Origin: Verpa conica
Taxonomy: Eukaryota > Ascomycota > Pezizomycetes > Pezizales > Morchellaceae
Length of the DNA stretch: 64,000 nt
Reading direction: 5' to 3'
NCBI GenBank assembly: GCA_033030425.1
Contig: JAUFSD010000001.1
Location: 992,001 to 1,056,000, forward strand
Positions 11,690 to 23,300 of this stretch are shown piece after piece. Below the pieces are notes generated by a model, which made no database searches, was not told the origin of the DNA, and saw nothing but the letters and a program-made list of their open reading frames with translations. Numbering within the stretch: position 1 is the stretch's first letter; each line of letters starts with the position of its first letter. The translations under genes were made by a program, and so were the position numbers.

Positions 11690-12540
11690 CTCAGGGGTAA
11701 AGAGCACCGCTATGACCTCATTGCTTACAACTCACAATCATTGAATAGACTCCCATATATTTGCGCAAGAAATATTTAATTGTATGAATAGGATTAAATA
11801 ATAGTTTTACACTGACCTCTAGCAGGTCGCTTCATACCTTTTCATACTTTAAACGTTAGCACTCATATGGATATTCCGGGAGAGGGGGGCTCTTACTAAA
11901 TAGAGACGATTCATATCTTGCTTTCCCCAAATAAAATACCATAACAAAAACTACAGCGAGTTCAAATGCATAATAATACTCCCGTGCCGGCTCGCAGGCG
12001 TCTGGCAACCGACTGTAAAGATATAACGCCAAATAAGGATACCACCCGTCTAATAATACTCCTGTGCCTGCTCGCAGGCGTCCGGTACCTAGCTGTAAAA
12101 AATATATAACGCTAAATAGGAATATACCACCGTAACAAATGAAATAACTAGCCCCTACCGGCTCCTAGCAGGCCGTTTCATACCTTATCATACCTATCAA
12201 TGTCAGCGTCTATATGGATATCTTGGGGGTAAGGGGAGGGGGAGGCTCTTACTAAATAGAGACGATTCATATCTTGCTTTGCCCAAATAAACTATCAAAA
12301 TAAAACTCCTGTGCCAGCTTGCAGGCGTCCGGCACCTGATTCTAAAAATATATACCACTTCATACTTGTCAATGTTAGCCTTTTTATAGATATTCTCAAG
12401 AGGGAGAGGGATTCTTACTAAATAGGTGCTTCATATCTTGCTTTCGCCCAATATATAGAAATAAAAACCAAAAAGAAAAGCATAATAATACATCAGCTTG
12501 TAAAAAAAATAACCTTAAAAGAAATACCCGCCACTAGTTT
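11690..12540. repeat. Degenerate tandem repeats inside the KDZ element
   Basis: A motif containing CTCTTACTAAATAGAGACG and a nearby CATATCTTGCTTT occurs three times (about 11890-11935, 12245-12285, 12410-12445). A second motif, CTCGCAGGCGTCTGGC and variants, occurs at about 11990, 12070 and 12310. The copies differ, so this is an old, imprecise array of roughly 130-350-bp spacing. No coding content. Confidence 0.55.
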
Positions 12541-12562
12541 CCATCAGCCTCTAGGAGGTCGT

Positions 12563-14008
12563 CTATTCCTCCTCCGACTCCTCCTCAGACTCCTCATCAG
12601 ACTCCTCATCAGACTCCTCATCAGACTCCTCCTCGTCGTCGTCCACCACTTCCTCTATTTCCCCCTTGGGTGGCTCTACTACTACCTCTTTACCCTTTCT
12701 TTTGTCCTTGCGCTTACGCTTGCGCTTGGGCTCTGCCTCAGCAGCTTCATCATCATCTTCTTCCACTATTGGCCTCCTCCTTCTCTTCCTGGGGACGACT
12801 CCACCGGGGGCGTCAACAACTTTAGGAGGGACAACGGGACCTCCACCATCATCTCCACCATCATCTCCACCATCAGGAGGACCACCGCCAGGGAGACCAC
12901 CGCCTCCAGGGGGAACCACAGCAGCAGCCTTTGCAGCAGCCCTCGCAACAGGCGACATATAATCCGAGGTATACCCCTCTTCATCCGAATGCAGGGCGTC
13001 CGGCACAAGCTCTTTATGATACGATTTCATCTCATTTAACTTTGCTTGCTGGCGCCTGATACGCTTGCGGAGGGTTTTGATGCGTTTCTGGCACCCTTTG
13101 TCGCTCCGCGGCTTGGGCTTATATCTCTGTTGAACCGGGCGATCATCATCGCTTGACTCCTCAGCGATATCTTCCTCCAGTGCATCCAGGTAACTCCTAG
13201 AAAGATGTGCCGGCTCCCCACGGGGCGGCGGAGTCTGTGGAGGGTACACACCGGCAATCGGTTGTCTGTGCAAGACCACAGTTGCTATTGGCTGAGGCGC
13301 CGTGGTTGATTCTAACCAGGCTTCGACCTCATTATCATCCGTCAACAGCATATCTTCACCCGCCATTAGATTCTGTGAAGCAGGGATTGGGATAAGTGCT
13401 CCCCAGACTTCACGAGGCTGGCGACCAGGCGCATACTTTGCAGCATACTGTAGGATATCGTGCAATTCCACCGGCCGGGAAAAACTGCGGATTTTTTGGT
13501 GAATAGCGGAGGCAGAGCTCCAGGGGTATGCACAGGTTCTTCTGAAAGCTCTTGCTGGAAGATAAGCCGGATATATAACCTCGGGATCAATAATTCGGAC
13601 CAAAATGATTTTGCGGGGGAGAGCAACACCACCAGCTACGGTGCCTGCTTCAGGAAGTCCGTCACCAACACCGTCAAAGTCGCCAGTATTTGCCATCTGC
13701 TTATCTGCCAGAGCCCGAGCCTCATTTTTCTTCTTAATTGCATCGATGCAGAGATTTTTGACTGCTTTGCGGACGAGATCGGTTAGCTCCAGGGGCCCCT
13801 CGCCATCAAAGGCTGCCTTGAACCGCGACAGATACTGGTGATTCGATGCATGCTCCTCACAGGTCGTCCACGTCTCCCTATCAGGGGTGTCAATCCCCGT
13901 GATTCCATGCTGAATGGAGAAGGCGGTTATATGGTCCCGAACAACCATATATGCTCGATTATTGCTGCTATTAAAGCCCAGTACCACCTTAAAGTCCGCT
14001 GCTTTCAT
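12563..14008 (-). CDS. Unknown protein with acidic C-terminus, carried by the KDZ element
   Basis: An uninterrupted 481-codon frame starts MKAADFKVVLGFNSSNN. I do not recognise the family. The N-terminal about 240 residues look globular (for example WTTCEEHASNHQYLSRFKAA and IDPEVIYPAYLPARAFRR). A basic segment with KGCQKRIKTLRKRIRRQQ and a coiled-coil look follows, then a Gly/Pro-rich linker, a Lys/Arg block (KRKRKRKDKRKGK) that could be a nuclear localisation signal, and a terminal Asp/Glu/Ser repeat. Immediately upstream, the frame ending in TEPQK overlaps this ATG (ATGA), so the true product may start further up with a frameshift or intron. It is minus-strand like the DUF6532-like gene and divergent from the transposase. 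An accessory role is inference. Confidence 0.6.
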   Translation of the reverse strand: MKAADFKVVLGFNSSNNRAYMVVRDHITAFSIQHGITGIDTPDRETWTTCEEHASNHQYLSRFKAAFDGEGPLELTDLVRKAVKNLCIDAIKKKNEARALADKQMANTGDFDGVGDGLPEAGTVAGGVALPRKIILVRIIDPEVIYPAYLPARAFRRTCAYPWSSASAIHQKIRSFSRPVELHDILQYAAKYAPGRQPREVWGALIPIPASQNLMAGEDMLLTDDNEVEAWLESTTAPQPIATVVLHRQPIAGVYPPQTPPPRGEPAHLSRSYLDALEEDIAEESSDDDRPVQQRYKPKPRSDKGCQKRIKTLRKRIRRQQAKLNEMKSYHKELVPDALHSDEEGYTSDYMSPVARAAAKAAAVVPPGGGGLPGGGPPDGGDDGGDDGGGPVVPPKVVDAPGGVVPRKRRRRPIVEEDDDEAAEAEPKRKRKRKDKRKGKEVVVEPPKGEIEEVVDDDEEESDEESDEESDEESEEESEEE

Positions 14009-14617
14009 TTCTGTGGCTCTGTGGCTCTGGGGCGAGGTGTTGGTGGTGGTGCTGGTGCTGGCACCACTGCAGGCGCTGCACCACCACGGGCTCCTCCACG
14101 ACCACCCCGACGACTACGACCACGGCCACGGCCAGCCATACTTGGTGACGGGCTTTTAGGAGTTGGTGAAGGACTTCCGAGGGCTCTTGCTGACCTTTTG
14201 AAGGCTGGCCTGCGCGATATAGTAGAGAGTCCCTCTTGTAGGGCTTTGGGCCTTCAAGAGCTCTGTGGAGTTATTGGGGTGCCTCCAGATACTCGTAAGA
14301 ATGTGGGGGTGCGGAGTTGTTGGGTGGATGGTAGGTCAGATCCCACCGGCTTCTGAGGGGCTGGTACAGGTTCTTTGGGGGGCGGTAAGGTTTCTATTCA
14401 AAATTAGAGTCTCGTCTAAAAGGCTTGACCTGGAGCTCGGCTTACCAGCGCCAGAGGAACTCGGTGAGCTACTACTACTAAATCCAAACGGCTGCTGAGA
14501 GGTCGACTGAGAGGCTATAGGAGTAGGCGGTAGACTTAGGAAAACGTCGTCGTCGTCTATTGAATTGACTGCTTTCCATCCAGTGGATTGCTTTTTTGCT
14601 GGTGGTAGTGGAGGCAT
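14009..14617 (-). CDS. Possible N-terminal exons of the acidic-protein gene (RGG-rich)
   Basis: From about 14617 a frame begins MPPLPPAKKQSTGWKAVNSI and runs to a stop at 14336, with Ser/Pro-rich content. The next segment on the same strand reads an Arg/Gly box (RGRGRSRRGGRGGARGG, about 14080-14130) in another frame and ends over the ATG at 14008. The composition fits an intrinsically disordered, RNA-binding-like N-terminus joined by one or more introns, but I could not find a single splice plan that keeps frame through to 14008. Boundaries are uncertain. Confidence 0.4.
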
Positions 14618-15268
14618 GTTTGCTTTCTTATATATCACAACCTCGAATAACATGAAACAAGGGAAAGGCCTGCAAACAAAGGAGAATAGAGATGTGAAAC
14701 GGGGGTAGTAAGGCTCTTTGTTGAAGCTGTTGAAGCGGGGGGGGATTGAAACGAGAGTGTTGTTGAAGCGAGGTTTGGTGAGAGTTGAAAGCTGAGGTTG
14801 AGGTAGATAAGCTGAGTAGGGTTAGGCTTGTGACGTCATTTGAGGATCCAGCCAGGTCTATTTAAAAATGGATACCGACCTCTCTCAAGCCGGTATTAGG
14901 CTGAGGAGGGTATCTTCAACTTCTAGCAAACGTTAATAAAGCCTTTAATTGCTCTAGGAATCCTTTGTCTACCTGCAGCGTCGCGCGGGTGCATGTAGGC
15001 AATTTTCTGCCTTCTGCGGGGTGCATGTAGGCAATTTTCTGCCTTATTGCTTAGTCATCGCCTCGCCAACCCCTAGCTGCAATATATATACTACTCTGCA
15101 CTGTAAGATAGTCTCCTAGCGCTGTATCAAGCATTAGTGAATATTTAAGGCCTTAACCCCACGATTCTAATCATTTTGGTGGAATGGTGTTTATTGGTGA
15201 CTAACTCACCCGTTTGTTGCTTGATCGCAGCCTTTGCCGGACCCCTAGAAGTTGCAATATACTTCAGC
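14618..15268. promoter_or_regulatory. Divergent region between the KDZ accessory genes and transposase
   Basis: About 650 bp separates the minus-strand accessory genes from the plus-strand transposase. It contains a direct repeat of GGTGCATGTAGGCAATTTTC at about 14988-15010 and 15018-15040, each followed by TGCCTT. Nothing else was recognised. Confidence 0.4.
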
Positions 15269-18200
15269 ATGTCTTCAGCAACCAAATGCCCATTCTGCTC
15301 CAATCGCTATATATATGGTGGGGCATGGGAGAATCACATTATACGGGCCCACGAACAATTAGCTAGGAAGTCCCGGTACGCGAACTTACTACCGGACTTA
15401 CGGTGGTCCTCCACAGCACGCTACCAGAGGATCAATAGCAAAAAGAAGCCACAGTACCCAGCTGACGGCCTTTCCACGGTCGGCACCGACTACGAGAAGG
15501 AGCAGGAGGAGCAGGAGGAGCGAGAGGAGCGAGAGGAGCTAGAGGAGCTAGAGGAGTCAGAGGAGCTAGAGGAGCGAGAGGAGCGAGAGGAGCGAGAAGA
15601 GTCAGAGGAGCTAGAGGAGCGAGAGGAGCGAGAGGAGCTAGAGGAGCTAGAGGAGTGAGAGGAGCTAGAGGAGCGAGAGGAGCGAGAGGAGTCAGAGGAG
15701 CTAGAGGAGCGAGAGGAGCTAGAGGAGAGTTGTAGTAGTGAGAATGATGAGGATGGCCTGGACTCAGACGAAGAGCCTGCCTCTGATACGGAAAGTGACG
15801 ATGGGCTCTCCAGAGGGTCTAAAGCAACTTTAGATGAGCGATTACCGGACGCTGGGAGTTCGGTGGGACCTATACCTAATTTCTTGGATATCAGACGAGA
15901 GCTCCTCAGGGATCCAGTTTTCCCTTTCCAGACCGTATACGATTTTAGCCTAGCAAAATGGTTCATCGATCACAAAACGACAAAGACTGCTATCGAAGAG
16001 TATTTTCATAAAGGCCTGTATAAAGGAGGCACCGGCTCCTTGAAGTCCGCCTATACCCTCTTTAAAGCCATCAAAGCGTTACATACTACTCTAGGGGCGC
16101 CTAGTTGGGAGTTTGTTGAGGAAAATATAGATGAGGAACCTTTTGTTTTAGCACACCGTGATCCAATGGTGTGTATCAGATATCTTTTAGGTCAAGCAGC
16201 ATTCTCGAAGGATATGGTATACGCACCTATTCAGGAATTCAACTCCTCTGGTGAAAGGATGTATTCTGAACTTCATACCGCTGATTGGTGGTGGGATTTA
16301 CAGGTATGATACCGACTCTCTAGAGTCCGACATCAACTGCTAATAAGTTATAGAAAACCCTTTCCAATGGCTCCACAGTAGTCCCAATCCTCTGCGCCTC
16401 AGATCAAACGCACTTAACAGACTTCTCGGGAGACAAAAAGGCTTGGCCAATCTATCTGACTATCGGCAACATATTATCAAAAACTCGAAACAAACCCACC
16501 TCGATGGCAATGGTGCTTCTTGCCCTTCTACCAATCCCACCAAAGATAGGCAAACTCAAGGCTAAAGATGCCGATGCCTACCGAGTAAAGGTGCGTGTTA
16601 TCCTGGATAAAGCAATGGAGAGGGTACTTTCGTCTCTCCACGAGCCGGCAACGAATGGAGTTGAACTGGGTTGCGCTGATGGACAGCTGCGGTACTGCTA
16701 CCCTGTGGTCTGTGGCTGGATAGCTGATCATTTAGAGCATGTTACCCTTCAGTACCTCAAGAATAATTCTTGTCCAGTATGCGAGATCGATGCATCTAGC
16801 CTAGGAGAACTCTCGCCGGAACCCTTTAAGGTTAGAGATCACGAAGCCTACAAAGCCAAGCTGAAACTCTTCGAAGAGACTGAAGATACCGAGCATCTTG
16901 ATTGGCTACAAGCCAGGGGGCTGAAGGTACCGATGAACAGCTTTTGGCGGCTTCCTAGGGTCCGGCCTGAGCAGATATGGAAACCTGATATGCTGCATAT
17001 AATCTATCTAGGCATGCTTAAGCACTTGATGGAATGGGTACAGGGATTTCTCCGGAAGCATGATCGCCTTGACGAGTTCGATAACGCGTGGAGGTCTATT
17101 CCTCCATATACTGGTATCACTGTTTTTAAAAAGAAGTATCGAGAGGTGTCTCAGTGGCAAGGGAAAGAAATGAGGAATCTAGAACGATACCTTCTCGTAG
17201 CGTTGACGGTTTCCCTCAGGAAACCAACGACCTCCCAGGGGCCGGAGTTCAAGCGTACCCTTCAGTGTGTTCAGGCCCTCACTGACTTCCATCTCTTGGC
17301 TCAGTATCGAAGCCATACAGAAGAAACTCTTGGATATATGGAAGCCTATTTGCAGAGATTTCATGACTATAAGGACATCTTCCTCGAGTTCCGGAAGTCC
17401 AAGAAAACACAGGCCAAGGCTAAGGATGCAACCGATTTACTACGCCTAGCTCACAAAAGAGCGGTGCCAGCCTCTCAGAGTCCGAGCAAGAATCGCAGAA
17501 TATCAGAGCAGCAGCAGGAAATCTATCGCGAGGAATCCCATTTCAACTTCATCAAAATGCACCTTTTGACCCACTTTGTACCCCACGTACGTCAGTTTGA
17601 TAACATCCCCATCTACTCCACAGAGGTCGGCGAAGTCTCTCACCGAGAACAAATAAAAGTTGGCTACCGCGCTTCAAACAAAGTCAACGCTACCAAGCAG
17701 ATACTGGAGCACTACTCTCGCAGACAAACGTTGGCAATGCGGATGATTGAGATTCGGGAAGCGGCTCGAGGGAAGTCGGCAAAGACCCTTGGAAGCGAGG
17801 TTGTAGAACTTCTACAAAAAGAAAGAACGCCAGCATGGATCGATTTAGATACTAAGCGGCAAAGGAGACCTCTACGACTCCTACGGGGTAAAGTCATCAA
17901 CAGTGGATCGGTAATCGATTTAATGGAGCTTCTAAGCAACGAGAGCTTAGTTTATAAAATAATGAAGTATAATAGAGGTTTGCCGGACTCACAGAGGATG
18001 ACGGCGGGCGTACAGGAGTTGGAAGGGTTCCTGGTGGAGCGCTTCACACAACTCCATATACCAGTAGCTAAATACCAAGAGACTGATCAATATACTATCC
18101 ACCACGTCCGGTGTACACTAGACGAACGATTCCGGGATGGTGGGCCTAGGAACGATTGGGTGTGGATTCAAGCCGGAGATGAGAGTGAATTTGGAGCGTT

Positions 18201-18495
18201 GAGAGGACGCTTGCCTGGTCAATTGCGGTGTTTATTTAAACTGAGGGACCCTGGTACGGGACTAAGCTACCGCCTAGCGTTGGTTAAAATGCTCCGAGTG
18301 CTGGACGACGGACGCATAGAGGCTGGCATGCTATTGAGAGCGGTAGATCGTAGGCCCAAGGTCCCTGGAAGCGATGAATGGTTAGTGAGTGTGGCCTTAA
18401 TTGTAGGTATGGCATATATAGTACCAGATGCAGAGGAAGGACAATGGATTATAAATAATCGGATAGATCTTGAGACCTTTAATGATGTATACTAG
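15269..18495 (+). CDS. Plavaka-type KDZ transposase, two exons, one in-frame TGA
   Basis: Catalyses cut-and-paste movement of the element in the nucleus. Exon 1 (15269-16303) starts with a C2H2 zinc finger (CPFCSNRYIYGG...HIIRAHE), then an acidic GAG-rich linker, then FPFQTVYDFSLAKWFID and ELHTADWWWDLQ. A 50-bp intron (16304-16353) follows. Exon 2 (16354-18495) carries the family hallmarks PILCASDQTHLTDFSGDKK, AWPIYLTIGNI and RPEQIWKPDMLHIIYLG. The first Asp and the Asp of PDMLH are probable catalytic residues. The ATG at 15269 was chosen because it lies just before the zinc finger. The reading frame is open for about 1,075 codons except for one TGA at 15656-15658 inside the Glu-rich linker, where neighbouring repeat units have TCA. 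This may be a recent inactivating mutation or a consensus error. Confidence 0.85.
15495..15735 (+). repeat. Coding trinucleotide-rich repeat (Glu-rich linker of transposase)
   Basis: Units of GAG-GAG-CGA, GAG-GAG-CTA and GAG-GAG-TCA alternate, giving EER/EEL/EES blocks. One TCA unit reads TGA (15656-15658), the sole stop in the transposase frame. Such repeats are prone to slippage and assembly error. Confidence 0.8.
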
Positions 18496-19364
18496 AGGGC
18501 CCAGTCAATTTGGGAACGACCTGAGAGAGGTCGGTAAAAACTTGTCATTTTTTTCTGAAACAATCATCAAATAGTCTCCTGGAGAAGTAAATCTCCCAAA
18601 TATCTCCCGGAGACTTCTAGGAAACTTCCTGTCTCCCAGAGATCTTTAAACTGCCTTTTGGCGCCCGGGCGCTGAGGGGTCGGCAAGCACACTCCAGGAG
18701 AGCGGGGCGGACTTTCTCCGCCCAGGCGACGAAAATCTCCCGGAGAGTTTTTTTTTTTTTGCTGATGTATATCATTATTGATATTCTCTCACTCTTAAAA
18801 GTTGGTAGCAAATACTCTGCTTTATCTTCCTCACTAATGGCTCTATATACCCAACAGGTACCTCCATGAAACCCTACCTCAAATTGTAATTTGTTAGTCT
18901 ATATAACTACTGCCCAATCTTCTAAAATAGCGTGTTTCCGTGCTTTACACCATAGCATCCACTTAAGCTTATGGACTTTAGTCTAAAAAAGTTTCATCAG
19001 CAAAAGACTAATAGTGTCCCGGGTACTACCAGGGACTCCCGGGGACCGCTGGGACCCCCGAGACTCCACCCGATCCCGAGGTAGATGCTGGTGCCCCAGG
19101 GACATAGGTGCGTGTCCCGGGGGTGTCCCAGAGACGGGGCATATGGGTCCCAGGAGGGTCCCGGGGACGGCACATATGTGGTCCCAGGAGCGTACCAGGA
19201 CAGTCCCAGGGACACTTCAGGACTGCTTGGGAACGCCATAGGACTGCTTAGAGACTGCTTAGGGGACTCTCGATTCTGTCACTTTCATGTCTCTTTTCGT
19301 CATGACTTTTGCAATCGAATATATTTGGTCAATGTATCCTATATAGTCTATGTACAATAAATCT

Positions 19365-19695
19365 CTACACGCCCCCCCCCCTGCTTGCTGCCCTACCTGC
19401 TGCTTGCTTGCTGCCCCCCCCCCCACCTGCCCCCCCCCCCCACCTGCTTCCCCCCCCCACCTGCTTCCCCCCCCTGCTTGCTGCCCCCCCTGCTTGCTGC
19501 CCCCCCCCTGCTTGCTTGCTGCTGCTGCTGCCCGTGGGGCCTGCTTCTCGAGTCCTAATTAACGCGTCAGACATAGTCGGACTGTGGCCAGACAAGGAGT
19601 AAACGTACCGTAACAGGTAGGTTGTTCGCTCTATATGGAGGGGTCTGCTTGGTCTCTGCCAGGGGGTTGCTCCTGCTGTTGCTCCTGCTGCTGCT
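19365..19695. repeat. Poly-C, TGCTTGC and CTG low-complexity arm
   Basis: Runs of 7-13 C alternate with TGCTTGCTG. A unit containing AACGCGTCAGACATAGTCGG (19561-19580) and ending in CTCCTGCTG runs follows. The same unit recurs at about 26218 and 26391 on the other side of the retrotransposon. Open frames across it are compositional artefacts. Confidence 0.75.
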
Positions 19696-20346
19696 TGTGG
19701 CGGGGCGGTTGGGATGGTATGGTAAAGCCTAGGCAACGGGACGGTGACAGCGACTAAGACGGCGACAATGAACGGTGTTATGGCAAAAGATATTACAAGT
19801 GAAAAACTCTGTAATATTTCTTTACTAGACAATATAAACAAGACGTTGCGTGCCTAAAAAAATCCTCGGGGCGAGGCCCCTCCTTATATGTTTCCCCTAT
19901 TTCTTCCCTTCTTCTCTGCTTCCAAAATAACCTTAACGCCAAAGAAAACTTTTTCACTCCAACTAAATTTCCCCCACTGTTTCTGTTGGATATGTCATAT
20001 CCAACAGAAAGGTATCTTTCCCATACAAACCGCATACAAAGTGTACAAAGAGCTCCTGGGGTCATACGATAACGTTACGTAAATTCCGAAACTACCACGA
20101 GGGGCCGTCGGCCCGGAGAACCTTATTGCCAAAGACACAAACCCCCATCAACCTCGCGTGCGCGGATACGAGCCTTCCTGCGCCCATTATTCCCTTTCCG
20201 TTAAATTGCTCACAATGCGCGCATTCAATCGACTCGATCGCCGAGTGGGGGCGAGGTCGAAGGTGACTCTCTTACTGGGGTGTGGTCCGGTTTTGGTCTT
20301 GTTTCGTGCGACGGTGGCGTTGGTATCCTCGGAGCTGCCCGCGACA
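19696..20346 (-). repeat. 3' LTR of the Gypsy element (left copy)
   Basis: 651 bp, starting TGTGGCGGGG and ending CCCGCGACA in plus orientation. Nearly identical to 25538-26184. It contains a hairpin TTGGATATGTCATATCCAA in its middle. Confidence 0.93.
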
Positions 20347-23300
20347 GGAGGCCCCTCCCCGAGGTTCGACTTCCCAGGAGAACTAGTGAGGCTTTGGCGA
20401 AAGTCAGGCTTGGTTGGATGTCGCTGATAGAAGATGTCGAGGGCAGCGCATTGTTCAATGTATTCGGGGGGCTCCCACGTAGGTAGGTCATAGCCTGTCC
20501 ACTTGACGAGGTACTGAGGGCCTTTGATGCCATGAAGCCGGGCGTCGAGAATCTCCTCCACTTCCCACTCCGTTTCTCCTTCAACAATAACTGGGAGCAG
20601 GGAGGAACATGGCCGGGAATGGGATCAGTGGCGACGGGGCGAAGCTGGGAAACGTGAAACACGGGATGATTGGCCATGGTAGCTGGAAGATCAAGTTCGT
20701 AGGCATAGGGACTGATAACCTTCTTAACGGTAAACCGACCAAGTTGTTTCCAGTCCAATTTCTTTGAGGGCCTCTGGGTTCGGATATTTTTGGCAGACAG
20801 CCAAACTTGATCTCCAACTTTATAGTCGGGAGCAGGGATACGATGGGCATTGGCAGTGTTTTCTTGGGCATCTTGAGCGAGCTTCATTTCTCCGCGAAGG
20901 TAGTCGTGTAAGTCTTCCATTTTCTGGGCAAACTTCCGAGCGTCGATACTGGGACCTATCATGAGGACCAAGTCAAGGGTAAACCGAGGTGGAATCCGTA
21001 ATTGGCGAAGAACGGGCTAACTTTGGTGGTTTCCGAAAAGTGATTGTTAGCCGCGAACTCGCAATGGGAAGCCAGCTGGACCAGTCGTCTTGTTGATAAG
21101 ACACAAAGCTTCTGGAGGTACTGTTCCATTACAGCGTTGACGCGTTCTGTTTGTCCATCGGTCTGAGGATGGAAGGCCGTAGATAATTTGGACTCAATCT
21201 TCAACTGTTTACACAGGCATTGCCAGAACTGGGACGTGAACTGAGTTCCGCGATCCGAGATTACCGTAAGAGGAGGCCGTGAAGTTTCCAGACGTTTTCA
21301 AGGTACAAACGTGCGACGTCTTGAGCGTTGGCAGTGGTATGGCAGGGGAGGAGATGGCGCATCTTGGAGAGTCTATCGACCACAACGAAAATGGCATCGT
21401 ACCCATTACTCGACGGTAGGCCAGTGACGAAGTCCATGGAAATGTCCTGCCAAGGTTGATTTGGAATGGGCAGGGGACGAAGAATTCCAGACGGGGCATT
21501 GTACGATGGTTTGCTGCGGCTACAAGTGTGACAATTCTTAACATATCGCTTCACGAAACTTCCCATCTTTGGCCAGTAGTAGTCTCTACTCAGAAGTTCG
21601 AAGGTCTTTGAGCGTCCTGGATGGCCGGCGGAGGGGAGTCGTGGTACTGTTTCAGCAATTCCAGCTTTAATTCGTTGTGGTCTGGGACGTAAAGGGTGCC
21701 TCGATAGCAAAGTTTTCCATTGACGTTGGTGCACTCAGCCAGGGTTATTTCCTTTGAATGTTGCACACCCTGGCGAAGAAGTTCTAGAATTTTTTGAGGG
21801 GCGGAATCATTAGCATAGGCTTTGGTAAACAACTTTTCCAGTGGGGTCGTTCCTTGAGCGGGTTCATTTGACAAAGAACCCGTAAACAAACCAAGCTTAC
21901 TGTCAAAATTTTCCCTTTTCAACACTGTTTGACTCTGATGAGCCAATCTTTCATCCCCCTCTTTAGGTAGATCTCCAGATCTCCTAGTTAGTGCATCGGG
22001 TTTCCTTGTTTCCCTGGACGATATGAAATTTTAAAATTAAAACGAGATAGAAACTCGGACCACCTGGCCTGGCGACGATTCAACTGCTTGGTGGACATAA
22101 AATATTCCAGATTACGGTGATCGGTGATGACGGAGATTGGCTCTTCGGTACTCTCCAACTCTGGTCTCCATTCTTCAAAGGCTCTGATGATTGCTAGTAG
22201 CTCTTTGTCGTAAATTTCGTAATTGCATTCGGCGGGCGAATGTTTTTTGGAGAAAAAGGCCACCGGACGGAGGACGTTGTTTTCATCATACTGGGACAAG
22301 ATACCCGCGGAAACATAATCGGAAGCATCGGTTTCCACCACTATTGGTCGGTCGGCGTCAAAGTGCATGAGAATGGGAGCTGAGGTAAAAGCTTCTTTCA
22401 TTTTCTCGAAGGCTTCTTCGCACTCCGGAGACCATATGAACGGTGTATCCTTTTTCGTAAGAGCAGTAATAGGAGAGGCAAGATTAGAAAAACCCAAAAT
22501 AAAACGCCGGTAAAAATTCGCAAACCCAATAAACCCTTGTACTTCCTTCACATTCCTTGGGGCAGACCATTCCCTGATGGCAGACACTTTCTTAGGGTCC
22601 ATCGCGATGCCGTTAGGAGATAATTAGACCCAAGTACTTTGTGGATTGAACGTGAAATTCACATTTCTCAGGTTTGAGAAAGATCCCATTTTCCTTCAGA
22701 GCTTCCAGTATCTTACGAACGTGGACCTTGTGTTCTTCCAGAGTGTTACTGTAGATCAAAATGTCGTCAAGGTAGGCAGTGCAAAAGACGTCGAGGTACT
22801 TGCGTAAGGAATCATTGATAAAGTGCTGAAAGGTTGCGGGGGCATTGGTGAGTCCGAAGGGCATTACGGTGTATTCAAAGTGGCCATACCGGGTCCTGAA
22901 GGCGGTTTTCCATTCCTCGTTTTCTGCCATGCGTACTTGATTGTATCCCATCCTGAGGTCCAACTTGGTGTACCACTTTGCTTTAGCTAAGCGATCCAAG
23001 GTTTCTCGAATGAGAGGAAGGGGATATCGATTTTTAATAGTTATTTCGTTAATTCCTCGGTAGTCAACACAGAGACGGAGACTTCCGTCGTCTTTCTTGG
23101 CGAACAATACAGGGGCACCGGCAGGAGAGGAGCTGTCTCTAATGTATCCTTTGGACAAATTGTCCTCTAGGTATTCTTTGAGTGCGACGAGTTCCTCGCG
23201 AGACATTCCATATAGGGGGCCAAAGGGGTTCCTTTCCATCCCTCAGAATCTTATGATCATAAATACGGCGTGGGGCATGTTTTTTGCGATCTGTTCGTCG

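Larger units (their letters stand above)
9657..18767. mobile_element. Complete KDZ-superfamily (Plavaka-type) DNA transposon, 9.1 kb
   Basis: Terminal inverted repeats start CATCAGCAAAAA (9657) and end TTTTTTGCTGATG (18767), flanked by TA on both sides (9655-9656, 18768-18769). Removing the element and one TA rejoins the Tc1 transposase reading frame on the minus strand, which proves the boundaries. Subterminal sequences carry repeated palindromes of the CTCTCCGGGAGAG type. Inside are three coding units: a DUF6532-like gene (-), an acidic/RGG-type protein of unknown function (-) and a Plavaka transposase (+). The short elements at 8653, 27208 and 27682 share both ends with it, so it is the candidate autonomous source. 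One nonsense codon in the transposase may have silenced this copy. Confidence 0.88.

Noticed and set aside
11685..11730. tRNA-like phrase GTAGCTCAGGGGTAAAGAGC
   Set aside because: It resembles a D-arm, but no anticodon stem or T-arm (GGTTCRANTCC) follows at the proper distance and no acceptor stem pairs.
15490..15966. Serine-rich open frame on the minus strand
   Set aside because: It is the antisense of the GAG repeat in the transposase and has no independent support.
19350..19841. Pro/Cys-rich and Gly-rich open frames
   Set aside because: They are artefacts of poly-C/poly-G and CTG repeats and run into the LTR.
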